A DNA stretch of 64,000 nucleotides from Vittaforma corneae ATCC 50505 (lineage: Eukaryota > Microsporidia > Nosematidae). Positions 29,699-39,205 of the stretch are shown piece by piece. Within the stretch, counting starts at the first letter, position 1; every line of letters starts with the position of its first letter. Where the stretch lies: contig NW_006889845.1 in NCBI RefSeq assembly GCF_000231115.1, positions 1 to 64,000 of the forward strand, written 5' to 3'. Below the pieces are notes generated by a model. It did not search any database and was not told where the DNA came from. It worked only from the letters and a program-made list of their open reading frames with translations. The translations under genes were made by a program, and so were the position numbers.

Positions 29699-31090
29699 AT
29701 GCCCAATAAAGTGGAGTTGTCCAGAAATCAAGCACGCGAAGCCAACGAACCAATAGAACACTATGACTATGTTATCATAGGCACTGGACTGGCTGAAACA
29801 GCCCTGAGTAGTATTCTAGCCACCAATCCAAACATCAAAGTTCTCCACATAGACACAAATTCAACGTATGGAAACGAGTTCTCTACCTATAATTATACTC
29901 AACTTTTAAATCATTTTCAGTGCAAGACTAGTAAGTGCACTGGCAGTAACGAGGTAATAGACATCTTGGAGTCGGATAGTATTCAAGTGTTTGATAGCAA
30001 GTGTACACTGGATAACAGATCTTTTAACATAGATCTTACCCCAAAGCTTCTTCTGCAAGACTCGCCTATGAAAGATTTCCTTCTGAACAATAAAATACAT
30101 GATATTGTGTTGTTCACGTCAATAAAAGGCTCGTATCTCTACACTGACAAACTGCATTCAATTCCAACAAACGAGATGCAATCATTAAGGAGCTCTGTAG
30201 TGGGATTCAGGCAGAAGTGCCGGGTAGTCAAGTTCTTTTGGAATGTTAGACATTACTATGAGAGTAAGGCGATGGACTCAAAGAAGACTATGTTGGAAGA
30301 ATTCCAATCCTTTGGCCTCAATGAAGACTCTATCGACTTCATTGGCCATGCTGTTGCCCTGAACCTCGATGATAAATATCTGGAAGAATCTCCCAAAAAG
30401 ACCTATGAAAGAATTGTGCGGTACGTATCCTCAATAGTCAGCTACGAAGACACAGAGAGTCCTTACATATACCCTCTATACGGGTTAAGTGAGTTATGCC
30501 AGGCATTTGCTAGAAAGGCTGCTCTTTGTGGTACCACCTTTATGTTAAATGCGCAAATATTGGAGATTGAGGACAAAAAATTAACGATTTTAGATCCTAA
30601 CGGGGATAGACATGTAGTCAAAGCAGACAAGATTATTTCAGATCCTAAGTACTGGCCTGGATCGATTGTTCAAAGAGAGATAATCAGATGTATAATGGTG
30701 CTGAGAAAAGGTAGTCTAGAGTCAAGGAATATCATATTTTTAAAGAGGAATTTGAAAAGACAAAACGACATATTTTGTGTTGTGTTGGGCGAGCAAGAGT
30801 GTGCCAGTCCAGCGGAATATGAGATTGGCATTCTTTCAACAGTCAGAGAAAGCGACCGAAGCCCCGAAGAAGAGATAGAGCCAGTGTTGAAAAAATTTAA
30901 TATTCTCAGATATTTTGTTGAGGTTAGAAAACTCTATTCAAATGTGGACCAGGAAAATGTATACTTTACTAGAAATGTGGATGAATCGGCGCTACTGGAC
31001 AATATTTACGATGATATAGTAGAAATATGCGGAAAATTGAAAGTAGCAATGCCCACAGGCAATGCAGAAATTGATATAAATAAAGATTAA
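29699..31090 (+). CDS. GDI1: Rab GDP-dissociation inhibitor
   Basis: GDI extracts GDP-bound, prenylated Rab proteins from membranes and recycles them. YDYVIIGTGLAETALS (about 23-38) is the GDI/REP nucleotide-fold motif. MLEEFQSFGLNEDSIDFIGHAVAL and SPYIYPLYGLSELCQAFARKAALCGTTFML (family forms) follow. The length of 463 fits GDI (about 450) rather than the longer REP. The N-terminal 20 residues are extra and polar. CTGCCTCAGA precedes the ATG, with CCC just inside the gene. Confidence 0.95.
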   Translation: MPNKVELSRNQAREANEPIEHYDYVIIGTGLAETALSSILATNPNIKVLHIDTNSTYGNEFSTYNYTQLLNHFQCKTSKCTGSNEVIDILESDSIQVFDSKCTLDNRSFNIDLTPKLLLQDSPMKDFLLNNKIHDIVLFTSIKGSYLYTDKLHSIPTNEMQSLRSSVVGFRQKCRVVKFFWNVRHYYESKAMDSKKTMLEEFQSFGLNEDSIDFIGHAVALNLDDKYLEESPKKTYERIVRYVSSIVSYEDTESPYIYPLYGLSELCQAFARKAALCGTTFMLNAQILEIEDKKLTILDPNGDRHVVKADKIISDPKYWPGSIVQREIIRCIMVLRKGSLESRNIIFLKRNLKRQNDIFCVVLGEQECASPAEYEIGILSTVRESDRSPEEEIEPVLKKFNILRYFVEVRKLYSNVDQENVYFTRNVDESALLDNIYDDIVEICGKLKVAMPTGNAEIDINKD

Positions 31091-31973
31091 TGTAGTAGAA
31101 GACATGCATATGTCCACAGGCTGGTATTTGATTTAAATAAAATTTCGTATGTTGGAATAGACTTAACAACGAATCCTTGTTTATGATACTATTTTTTATC
31201 TGCTATTTATGAGTTGGTTTTTTCCAAAACGCCTGCTACTCAACAGCAAGATTAATGCACTACTATAGTGCCTTTTCCAAACATGCCGCATTTTTGGCCA
31301 AGATTGCTTTCCATTCGAACTCATCACATTTTGTCCAAAACTCGTCGAACTATATTGTATGGAAATAGCATTTCTTGATAATACCACCCAAATTCTTAGG
31401 AATGCCAGCTAAAGGACCAACCACAACTGTTTTGTACAAACACAACAAAAGTGCCATAGTGTGCTCGCTAAAGTTATCACACCGAACTGGAAATGATCCC
31501 GCTGTTGTCATCATCTCCCCGCACAACATTGTGAAAAATACTTTGGTGAAAATCAATAGTGCAAATACTTTCATCACTTTGTAATTCACAATATAAAGGG
31601 TGGCTCCCTTGTTGAATATGTGAATAGCATTGCTATGTGCATGATCAAAGCAAATATTTCCTGCGAAATATCTGTTGGATCCTCATTTCAAGAAAGTATA
31701 ATGGTTTACTGTCCGGTGTCCGACAGAGTTGAATATTTGTACATAGAAAATCTGAGCGATAGCAAAATGCTTGATCATTTAAAGAAACAGTGCATAGAAA
31801 ATTATGCTCAGATATTAGAGTCTTTGTGCAATAAATAAGTTTTAGATTATACAAGTAGATTTTACGGAGCTGCCTTGTGAAATTTGAAGGTAGTATTCTT
31901 CTCAAAATGCAAAAGTAGGATATATTCGTACATAACGCCAGATCAGTCGCACTTCCTTTTGCACCCATCTGCA
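31091..31973. other. spacer with a possible small orphan ORF
   Basis: About 880 bases. A small plus-strand frame ends at 31838; its ATG codons at 31635 and 31641 would give 67 or 65 residues (from MCMIKANISCEISVG). It has a TATAAAGGG and CCC about 25-45 bases upstream, but no family match. It is too weak to call a gene. Confidence 0.35.
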
Positions 31974-32708
31974 ATGGAGTCAAGAACTTTTGTGGTCGTT
32001 GGAATGGCTGGATCTGGAAAGACTACCTTTTGCCAGAGGTTATACTCCTGGTTGAACACTGACATTGTTCTGAAGAACGGTCTAAATGCAAACATTACTT
32101 CTATAAACTTAGATCCTGCTGTGGTTAATCCGAAGATGCCGCTTACGATCGATATAAGAGACTCAATAGACTATAAAGAGACCATGGGAAAGTATAACTT
32201 GGGACCCAATGGTGCAATCAACACGTGTTTAAATCTGTTTCTACTCAACTTTGTCCCACCCGAGCCATCCAAATACACAATTGTTGACACGCCGGGACAG
32301 ATAGAAGCCTTTACCTGGTCATCTCCGGGAGACATGATAATGGCGCTATTGAAAAATGTATGTATTCTTTACATAACTGACTTGTCACTCTGTACTAACA
32401 AGCACGTGTTTATTAATAATATGGTCTTTGCAGCTGCTCTGAAATGTAAGTTTAAAAGACCCGTATTGGTCGTATTTAATAAAGCTGACTGCTGCGAATG
32501 CAACGAAATTGAAAAATGGATTCGGGACTACAGCTATTTTAGAGAAAGCTTGACGGAAAACGAGTCAGAACTAGGAAGCATGGCACTTTACTTCGAAGAA
32601 TTTTATAACAGCTTGAAGTTCACAGTTGTAAGTAGTTTTACTGGGTCTGGAAAGCATGAATTTCTATCAGCCGTTGATCAGATATTCACCAGTAACTGGC
32701 AAAAGTAA
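31974..32708 (+). CDS. GPN1: GPN-loop GTPase 1 (Npa3/XAB1)
   Basis: GPN1 is needed for assembly and nuclear import of RNA polymerase II. The 244 residues show the P-loop GMAGSGKTTF (about 10-19), the GPN loop in YNLGPNGAINTCLNLF, the G3 motif DTPGQIEAFTW and the base-recognition motif FNKADC. QIEAFTWSS is the GPN1 rather than the GPN2/3 form. The frame is open upstream from a TTG at 31884, but ACCC lies seven bases before ATG 31974, where the family similarity begins. The long C-terminal tail of yeast Npa3 is absent. Confidence 0.95.
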   Translation: MESRTFVVVGMAGSGKTTFCQRLYSWLNTDIVLKNGLNANITSINLDPAVVNPKMPLTIDIRDSIDYKETMGKYNLGPNGAINTCLNLFLLNFVPPEPSKYTIVDTPGQIEAFTWSSPGDMIMALLKNVCILYITDLSLCTNKHVFINNMVFAAALKCKFKRPVLVVFNKADCCECNEIEKWIRDYSYFRESLTENESELGSMALYFEEFYNSLKFTVVSSFTGSGKHEFLSAVDQIFTSNWQK

Positions 32709-33548
32709 ATATTCACGTTGGCATTCCAAGCTTAGCTATAAATATTTTGGCAAAATTTGTACGTCATGCATGTATCCTGTTTGTTAATTTACCTGTTTTT
32801 ACTAGTTATCATTCATATTTCTGTACACTAAAAATCATATTTTAAAAGTTTAATTATTTTCAATGAAAATGCTAGTAACGTTGCACAGCAACTGCCCTTT
32901 ATATTAAAAATAATAGATAAATTAGATACCATTTAATCATCACTGTTGTTTATTGGCTGTGGGAGGTATGTCTTGAAATTCTTCCTGAGAAGTCCATGAG
33001 ACCCTTGTAGCTGCAGTCTGCCAGAACTATCGACTTCTAGTGTTTAATTATCTCAACTATCTCTTAACAAATCTTGCATTCGTGACTGTTAGAATTCCCA
33101 AGCCATTAGTCATGCATAAACATGCCACAAGTTTAAGTTGATATCCAATCATGTTCCTTAAGATATTGCAAAATGTATAAAGTATCACAGCATCATGCCC
33201 ATTCATGCTTGCAATTATAGATATGCACCACCTTTCATGGGCTAGCCTCGCTTGTTCATGTAGCTACTTGTTTTTAGATCCTGGCCATTCTTACTGTTTC
33301 GTATCTCTCTTACTGTGGACAGGTGAGTTTTATTCAAATTTAAAGCTTTACTTTGAAAGAAAAAGCAGAGGATATAGAAATTTTTATCAAAGTAGAATCG
33401 GGTTGATAAAAATATGAACATGCAAAAATAGAACAAAAACTTTCCAAACAAAACCTTACATCTTCTCAAACATGCAAGAAATATGAATCAAGTATAAGAT
33501 AGAATTGTATTGCCAAAGTTCGGCAATAAGTCGAAAACACTCTTTTGC
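32709..33548. other. long spacer between GPN1 and TSR1
   Basis: About 840 AT-rich bases between two converging genes. Short overlapping open frames occur on both strands at about 33205-33470, with no conserved features. I see no RNA gene. Confidence 0.45.
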
Positions 33549-35150
33549 TTACAAAAAGATTCTCTTGTACAGTGACATTGTTATTTCTTCACCATACTTC
33601 ACCGGTTGTGCAAAATAGGCCTTAAATGCTCCCTTAGTACCTAGCGACTTCTTAACAAAGCCGCGTATACCTCTTCTAGCCTCCAACTGAATATTCCTAA
33701 AGTACTCAACCTGCTCCTTGGTATAGAACATTCCTTTTACAACAATATATCTCTTGCAGATCTTCACGGGCTTTCCTTTCAATTCAACACAGTCAAAAAA
33801 TAACCTATTTTGAGAATAGCCATTAAAGAGTTTAACAGCCTTGGAAGAATTAAAATCAGATACGACAAATGCGTTTGGGCTAAATAGCGCTAGTGGCCCA
33901 ACAAAGCTTACAATTCCTGATACAAGACTTGATTCTTGTTTAAAAGCGTTACTGTTGAGATTTCTCGTGACGATGCATTTTGCTCTGAAGATTTCAAATC
34001 CGTTGTCTACTACAATTTCTTCAGGAAGAGGCTCCTGCGACGAAAATTCATAGTTTAATATCGTGCATCTGCCCTCATATTCAAACAAATTGAACAATAC
34101 AACTAAGCTGGGGTCAAATACCTCATTGGATGGCAGTGAAAGTCTAATTTTGAGCACTACACTTTTGTTTTTTGGAATAATACATTCTCTATTTTTAATT
34201 TGGCCCAGTACATGTTTAATGTTTCTGAGAAATACAATATCCTTGTAGTGTTCTGGCATCTCCTCTGGCCGATCCACAAACGATCCGACTGATAGGCTTC
34301 TAATTCCTTTATATTTTGAATATTTGTTGATCAAATCGAGCTCTGGATCAATAGGCTGCTCGTCATAAAACTCGCCATATTCAACATCATAATCTTCGTC
34401 GTTCTGCGATTCAAGATCTACTTCCTCAATACAAGGATCTCCATCATCAACATGTTGAATGCCCGCTGTTGAATTGTCAGAGCAGTCCTCATAGAGCGAC
34501 TTAAATGCACTTTCGTCACATTCAACATTCAGCAATCTTCCTTCAATGCTCTCGCCATCCATAGTGACTTCTTCCACAATTCCTCGATATTCACCATTTA
34601 TCACTACTCGATCTGATCTTAGGCTGTTTTTCATAAAACCCTCAACAATTAGCAGTCCATCGCAATATTTAGTGTCTGCTGGTACCATAAATGGTCTCTC
34701 AGAAGCTATTGTCGTATTTTGACACTGAATATTCCATAGAGCCATGTTCAGCATTGAAAAATCACATGTTTTGGGTGAACCAAAGCTCTTTGAAATTGCT
34801 CTTGCCAAGCTTTTTAATTTCTTATCGTGCACTATAACAACAGTTGGCATCAGCCTTTTTATAATGTTGATTAAATCATAATCAATCTCCATACCAGTGA
34901 TTGTTAGAATTAGCAGATCGCTAACTCTACAGAGATAAGTTACGTAGCGATTTGAAAGCTCTGTAGCATCCCGCACAATAAAGTTGAATGGGAGCTTGAT
35001 GTCGATCTCAGTTCTATTTCGGTTTAGATTTATTGTGGTAATGTTCATGTATGCGCCTTCTGAAGAATATATGCTCTTCTGTGTGTCTATTTTCTTGTTT
35101 TTTAACTCCTGTTTTTGCTTGTTTTTATTTTTCTGCACATCTCTTCTCAT
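33549..35150 (-). CDS. TSR1: TSR1, 40S ribosome maturation GTPase-like factor
   Basis: TSR1 is a catalytically inactive relative of the Bms1 GTPase that caps the pre-40S subunit. The 533 residues have a basic Lys/Gln/Asn N-terminus, a G-domain-like region without a P-loop, an acidic centre (EEVDLESQNDEDYDVEYGEFYDEQ, in segments), and then the RIRSLSVGSF-like and RNIKHVLGQI region. The diagnostic C-terminus is VKKSLGTKGAFKAYF ... MSLYKRIF. It is shorter than yeast (788). TTTTCCCCG sits directly before the ATG. Lack of a P-loop separates it from Bms1. Confidence 0.93.
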   Translation of the reverse strand: MRRDVQKNKNKQKQELKNKKIDTQKSIYSSEGAYMNITTINLNRNRTEIDIKLPFNFIVRDATELSNRYVTYLCRVSDLLILTITGMEIDYDLINIIKRLMPTVVIVHDKKLKSLARAISKSFGSPKTCDFSMLNMALWNIQCQNTTIASERPFMVPADTKYCDGLLIVEGFMKNSLRSDRVVINGEYRGIVEEVTMDGESIEGRLLNVECDESAFKSLYEDCSDNSTAGIQHVDDGDPCIEEVDLESQNDEDYDVEYGEFYDEQPIDPELDLINKYSKYKGIRSLSVGSFVDRPEEMPEHYKDIVFLRNIKHVLGQIKNRECIIPKNKSVVLKIRLSLPSNEVFDPSLVVLFNLFEYEGRCTILNYEFSSQEPLPEEIVVDNGFEIFRAKCIVTRNLNSNAFKQESSLVSGIVSFVGPLALFSPNAFVVSDFNSSKAVKLFNGYSQNRLFFDCVELKGKPVKICKRYIVVKGMFYTKEQVEYFRNIQLEARRGIRGFVKKSLGTKGAFKAYFAQPVKYGEEITMSLYKRIFL

Positions 35151-35151
35151 C

Positions 35152-35163
35152 GGGGAAAATTTT
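35152..35163 (-). promoter_or_regulatory. T-tract/CCCC start motif of TSR1
   Basis: On the minus strand AAATTTTCCCC lies one base before the TSR1 ATG. It is another case of the composite T-tract plus C-triplet signal. Confidence 0.6.
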
Positions 35164-35263
35164 ACAACTTTAGCTATTGAATTAAAAATTTATCTAGATA
35201 GCGATATTATACATGTTTTAATTTATCAGTTGGGCATTCCGTGAAGTAGTTAGCCCTTGAATT

Positions 35264-35551
35264 ATGTTGGATGGGCTGCTCATCTGCTGGCATATTTTAT
35301 CGTCAATGAACAACATCGTTCAGGAATTCGAGCCCATGGCAATGCTGAGCCAGACGATCAGAAATCTCAAATTTATGAAAAACAAGAAGCCAGAGCACGA
35401 CAAAGTACAGGAGAAGACGCTTTCGTATTATGCATGTAAAAATATTATTTCTACTTTTGGAACATACCAAAAAGCGGCAAAGAAGATAAAACGAAATCCT
35501 CAGACAGTAGAAATTTTCTTTAAATCTATTCGGAGCTATCCCAGCACATAA
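35264..35551 (+). CDS. small orphan protein
   Basis: A 95-residue protein of unknown function. The N-terminus is moderately hydrophobic (MLDGLLICWHIL), the rest basic and helical (NLKFMKNKKPEHDKVQEKT, QKAAKKIKRNPQTVEIFFKS). TAGCCCTTGAATT before the ATG is a good start signal and the main reason to accept it as a gene. It lies between divergent TSR1 and convergent E2F. It could be a small nucleic-acid-binding or complex subunit, but I have no family evidence. Confidence 0.6.
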   Translation: MLDGLLICWHILSSMNNIVQEFEPMAMLSQTIRNLKFMKNKKPEHDKVQEKTLSYYACKNIISTFGTYQKAAKKIKRNPQTVEIFFKSIRSYPST

Positions 35552-35626
35552 TAAATGTATTTTACCATAAAACTGTCTTGACTAACACTTGGAACATATC
35601 CTTTAGCAAAATAAATGTACATAATT

Positions 35627-36301
35627 TTATTTTTCTGTCTCATTATTCACATAATACACTGAGATCTGCCCCTTCTCTGCCATGAGTCTCAACCTATATG
35701 CTCCCTTCTGATATCTTGGATACTCCATTGTCGTGTCGCCAGGCGCCTTAACTGCAAATACCAGTTTGTTCTGGAATATCTTCAAATTCTGAAGATCATC
35801 ATACGTAACATATGCATTCTCTAGGTTATTTTCATTGGAGGATAGCTCCGCTATTTCTCTATTTAATCTTTCTATATCGTTGTCCAATTCCTCCTCATCC
35901 CTTGAAATTCTATTTTGTTTGTTTTCATTTGCATCCATTCCCTCAATGGCCAGGATTTCATCTGCGTTCCCTCCTATCCATTTCACACTGTTTACCGACC
36001 ACTTTGATATCATTCCCAGTCCCTCCAGTACATTTGTTATGTCATAGATTCTTCTTTTGCAAACCTGCAGAATCTCTGCTGCATGTGTCATGTTTATTTG
36101 TTGCTCTGGAGAACTGTAAATCAATTTGATGAACCGTTTCGTAAGTGAAAACAGCGAATTCTCATCTCTTTTGGAGCTTACACATAACTCACCTTCACTC
36201 CTTGCTGCTTCACTGTGTCTTTCCCTGAGCCGCTCTATGTCTGCACTGTTCTTCTTTTCACACTTTTTATTCTGAATGCATGGGCTTTCTTCTGCCTTCA
36301 T
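35627..36301 (-). CDS. E2F-family transcription factor
   Basis: The winged-helix domain is canonical: SLTKRFIKLIYSSPEQQINMTHAAEIL, then KRRIYDITNVLEGLGMISKWSVNSVKWIG (family segments), with the RRIYDITNVLEG recognition helix of E2F. An acidic leucine-rich coiled coil (EELDNDIERLNREIAELSSNENN, in heptads) and a marked-box-like region (KLVFAVKAPGDTTMEYP) follow. The Rb-binding tail of animal E2Fs is absent in the 224 residues. CACCCCTG precedes the ATG. It likely heterodimerises with the DP protein at 24221-24784 to control S-phase genes. Confidence 0.95.
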   Translation of the reverse strand: MKAEESPCIQNKKCEKKNSADIERLRERHSEAARSEGELCVSSKRDENSLFSLTKRFIKLIYSSPEQQINMTHAAEILQVCKRRIYDITNVLEGLGMISKWSVNSVKWIGGNADEILAIEGMDANENKQNRISRDEEELDNDIERLNREIAELSSNENNLENAYVTYDDLQNLKIFQNKLVFAVKAPGDTTMEYPRYQKGAYRLRLMAEKGQISVYYVNNETEK

Positions 36302-36341
36302 CAGGGGTGAATTTTCAACAACTCAAAGGAGAAAATATCCC
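36302..36341. promoter_or_regulatory. 40-base divergent promoter of E2F and MED18
   Basis: The whole region between two start codons facing away from each other. CACCCC (minus strand, 36304-36309) lies two bases from the E2F ATG, and CCC (plus strand, 36339-36341) abuts the MED18 ATG. There is no room for separate upstream elements, so both genes must start transcription within this region or inside the neighbouring gene. Confidence 0.7.
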
Positions 36342-36878
36342 ATGCTTGAATGCGCACTCTTTGGGATGTGTAGAGAAAAGCTAGGATTGAGCGGAAAACA
36401 GTTCAGTAGAATTGAAAAGGTGTATGAGACTGGTGGAAAGAAGGCAATAGCTCACATAGAGAAAGGCAGAGATGAAATGGAAATACATTTTTATGATACT
36501 CCTGACAGGAATAAACAAAGAATGTCAATAGTGCGTAAAAAGACTGTGGTACCATTCACAAAGGATTATGACAAGTTTCTAACTGCAATAGGATATAAGA
36601 ATTTATGTGTAAATTTAGTTGAAGGATTTAGGTACTATAGAAATGGATATACAATCGAAATAACTAAGATGAAACGAACAAAAGACATACTAGACAGTAG
36701 CGAAGAGAACGAATTGGTTAGTTCGCCTGATCTTCCTGAATGCTTATTTGAGTATTACCTTGTAAAGGTATTTACAAATACAGAAAGCGTCAATGTGGGT
36801 GAAGAGATCTTAAATACTGCATTCCATGAGTTGAATGATGTCGTAAAGCTGGTCAAACCTGCACCTTCTATATTTTAA
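36342..36878 (+). CDS. MED18: Mediator subunit 18 (MED18/Srb5)
   Basis: Mediator head-module subunit. The 178 residues align along most of human MED18. LECALFG matches the N-terminal MECVLQG. FLTAIGYKN ... VEGFRYYRNGYTIEITKMKR matches FLxxMGFR ... xGHLFRKGIMKIxVYKI. YLVKVF ... HELNDVVKLVKPAP matches the closing YLVEL ... EQLKPLVxLEKIDP. The frame is open a further 22 codons upstream, but that part overlaps E2F. ATG 36342 has CCC directly before it and begins where similarity begins. Confidence 0.78.
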   Translation: MLECALFGMCREKLGLSGKQFSRIEKVYETGGKKAIAHIEKGRDEMEIHFYDTPDRNKQRMSIVRKKTVVPFTKDYDKFLTAIGYKNLCVNLVEGFRYYRNGYTIEITKMKRTKDILDSSEENELVSSPDLPECLFEYYLVKVFTNTESVNVGEEILNTAFHELNDVVKLVKPAPSIF

Positions 36879-37039
36879 ATTTATAAAAGTTTAATTGGCA
36901 AGAAACCCAAAATTAATGTAGTACAGATTGTTTAAAAGCCAAAATTCATTTTAAAACAAGTCTCTGCATCTTATATTAGTAAGAACATTGCTTGATACGT
37001 TACTTTAATACTGCTCATTGGACACTGCCAATGCACATC

Positions 37040-39106
37040 TTAGCAAAATAAAAACTGAAGATCTTCTTCGGTTAGTCTTTGAAGTGCATCCATGTTGTTA
37101 TCAACTGTAGTTTCAAAGAGCGCCTTTTTCTTCTTTTGGAGAAGTAGCACCCTGGATTCTATCGAATCTTCAATGATTATTCTGTATATTCGTATAGATC
37201 TATGCTGCCCTATTCTGTGAATTCTGTCCATGGCCTGCTCCTCAACTGCCGGATTCCACCATAGATCCATAATAAAGACATTCTCTGCCTCTGTCAGGTT
37301 AAGGGCTATGCCACCCGCCTTAAGAGAAATAAGAAAGACGGTTATCTCTGAATTTGAGTTGAACTCGGCAATTGCTGCTTTTCTCTGGGATATAGTCATA
37401 GATCCATAGATCTTTACGCATCTAAACCCTGCCCTCTCCAGTCTCCACCTCAGTATTTCAAGAAAATTAACAAACTGAGAAAACACAATGCTTTTTGGCA
37501 TCCTCCCTTCACTCCTCATTGAACTAAGCATTTCTATTAATGTTTCTATCTTTGTGGACGACTGCCAGCTATCGATCGCAATGAGATTTTGAGTTTTAAT
37601 ATTTTCTTCTGCTGATAGATCTATGGTTATTGGAACATGACAGACAGGACATTTGTTGGTGTGCAGGAGAAAAACTTCCGCTTCTCCTCTGCAAAACACA
37701 TGATTGCACTTTGACCGCACTGGATCTTCAGCTTCTGCATTGCAATATCCGCATATTGGCGCATTTTCCATCAAGCCAGAATTCTTGTACGTCAAGTACG
37801 GATGGTTTACTGCCATGCGCATTTTTTGCAACAGCTCAAATATGTGAGCATAGTTGTTTAGAACCTGTCCTTTGATTGCATACGAGTTAAATTTTGATTT
37901 TGTATCACTATACAAGCTAGTGTAAAACTCCAGTTCCTGTGGGCTAAACAGACATCTTTTCACAATAACTACTTTTGAGGGCAAGCCAAGGCTCTTTTCT
38001 AATTCTGTCTTGGTTCTCCTTAAAATGAACTGCTTGGTAATGTGTTGTAATCTGGTAAATAGCTCCTCATTTCGGTCGGTATATCCGAGCTCTCTAATAG
38101 GATTGGCTATTCGCCGATTCCACCATGAAAAATGGCTGGTAGAAAAGTGGCCACAGACACATCGACCGTAATGACCAGTATCTTCTTTCTCGTCATTTCT
38201 CAGCCACACTAGACTTTTACAAGCGCACTTTTTACAAAAATAATACGATTGCGGATCTATCCTCAGAAACTTTATTAGCGATAGAAGATCATTGACTCTA
38301 TTCTGGACAGGTGTGCCAGTTAATCCCCATCTATACTTAGATTGTAGCATACTAATTGCCTTTGATGTGCTGCTTTTATTATCTTTAATTGTATGCGCCT
38401 CGTCTAAGACTACCCTAGTAAATTTTAGAGAATGTAGCCTACTGTTCTTTTTTCTATATAGACTTTCAACCGTTCCGTATGTCGTTAAAATTATATTGAA
38501 TCTGGTCTGATCTATATGAACTGCATTGCTGCCCTCGCAAACTTTTGTTCTGCCGTGATGAATAACAATATTGAATGCGCCAGGCGCATGCTTTTCAATT
38601 TCAGAAACCCACTGTGGAAGTGCAACTGAAGGGACGATTACAAGATTCAATTCGCCTGGCTTATCTCTAAGCATCAATCCGATCATCTGCAGGGTTTTGC
38701 CTAGTCCCATTTCATCAGCCAGAACTCCGCCCCCAGAACATTCTTGATTTTTGTGGCATTCTCTACTTTTCATCCACGAGATTCCGTAAAATTGATGCTC
38801 CATAGGCTGTGTCTTCAAGAAAGGAATCGGGGCATAGTCAACATCAAACTCTATGTTTTTTGTGTACAGCTTCTGTTCTTTCTCTCTTAGTTCTGGATGA
38901 AACTCATATATTGATGGCTCTTCTTTGAGTGATTTCGTTAGTTTTTTCAATTCGCTTGGATTTAGTGGTCTTGTCTTGCGCGGAGACGGAGCAGCAGTTT
39001 CAGAAATGCTTATATCCACCCTGGGATCAATTTGTATGAACTTTCTTGTGTTGAATTCTGTTTGATATCTGCCTTCCCCGTACTGCTTCTCATGGTCATC
39101 AAACAT
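37040..39106 (-). CDS. RAD16: RAD16-type SNF2 ATPase with RING finger
   Basis: RAD16 acts in global-genome nucleotide excision repair as a DNA translocase and ubiquitin-ligase subunit. The 688 residues show helicase motif I DEMGLGKT (131-138), motif II DEAH near 232, the TGTPVQN motif, and a RAD16-typical zinc insert (CKKCACKSLVW ... HFSWWNRRI). A RING finger (CGYC ... CNHVFC ... CPVC) lies near 450-490, followed by motifs V and VI (ISLKAGGIALNL, DRIHRIGQ). Length is near yeast (790). CAACCCACAAA precedes the ATG. Confidence 0.95.
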   Translation of the reverse strand: MFDDHEKQYGEGRYQTEFNTRKFIQIDPRVDISISETAAPSPRKTRPLNPSELKKLTKSLKEEPSIYEFHPELREKEQKLYTKNIEFDVDYAPIPFLKTQPMEHQFYGISWMKSRECHKNQECSGGGVLADEMGLGKTLQMIGLMLRDKPGELNLVIVPSVALPQWVSEIEKHAPGAFNIVIHHGRTKVCEGSNAVHIDQTRFNIILTTYGTVESLYRKKNSRLHSLKFTRVVLDEAHTIKDNKSSTSKAISMLQSKYRWGLTGTPVQNRVNDLLSLIKFLRIDPQSYYFCKKCACKSLVWLRNDEKEDTGHYGRCVCGHFSTSHFSWWNRRIANPIRELGYTDRNEELFTRLQHITKQFILRRTKTELEKSLGLPSKVVIVKRCLFSPQELEFYTSLYSDTKSKFNSYAIKGQVLNNYAHIFELLQKMRMAVNHPYLTYKNSGLMENAPICGYCNAEAEDPVRSKCNHVFCRGEAEVFLLHTNKCPVCHVPITIDLSAEENIKTQNLIAIDSWQSSTKIETLIEMLSSMRSEGRMPKSIVFSQFVNFLEILRWRLERAGFRCVKIYGSMTISQRKAAIAEFNSNSEITVFLISLKAGGIALNLTEAENVFIMDLWWNPAVEEQAMDRIHRIGQHRSIRIYRIIIEDSIESRVLLLQKKKKALFETTVDNNMDALQRLTEEDLQFLFC

Positions 39107-39205
39107 TTTGTGGGTTGATTCAAGATTCAGAAACTAACGGTCTGTAAATAAATCAATGCAAGCCTGGCTCGACCCAGCCAATACATAAATTTGCATCCTT
39201 TCTGC

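Noticed and set aside
31635..31838. Small plus-strand frame upstream of GPN1
   Set aside because: No family match and the CCC is too far from the ATG; kept only as a note on the spacer.
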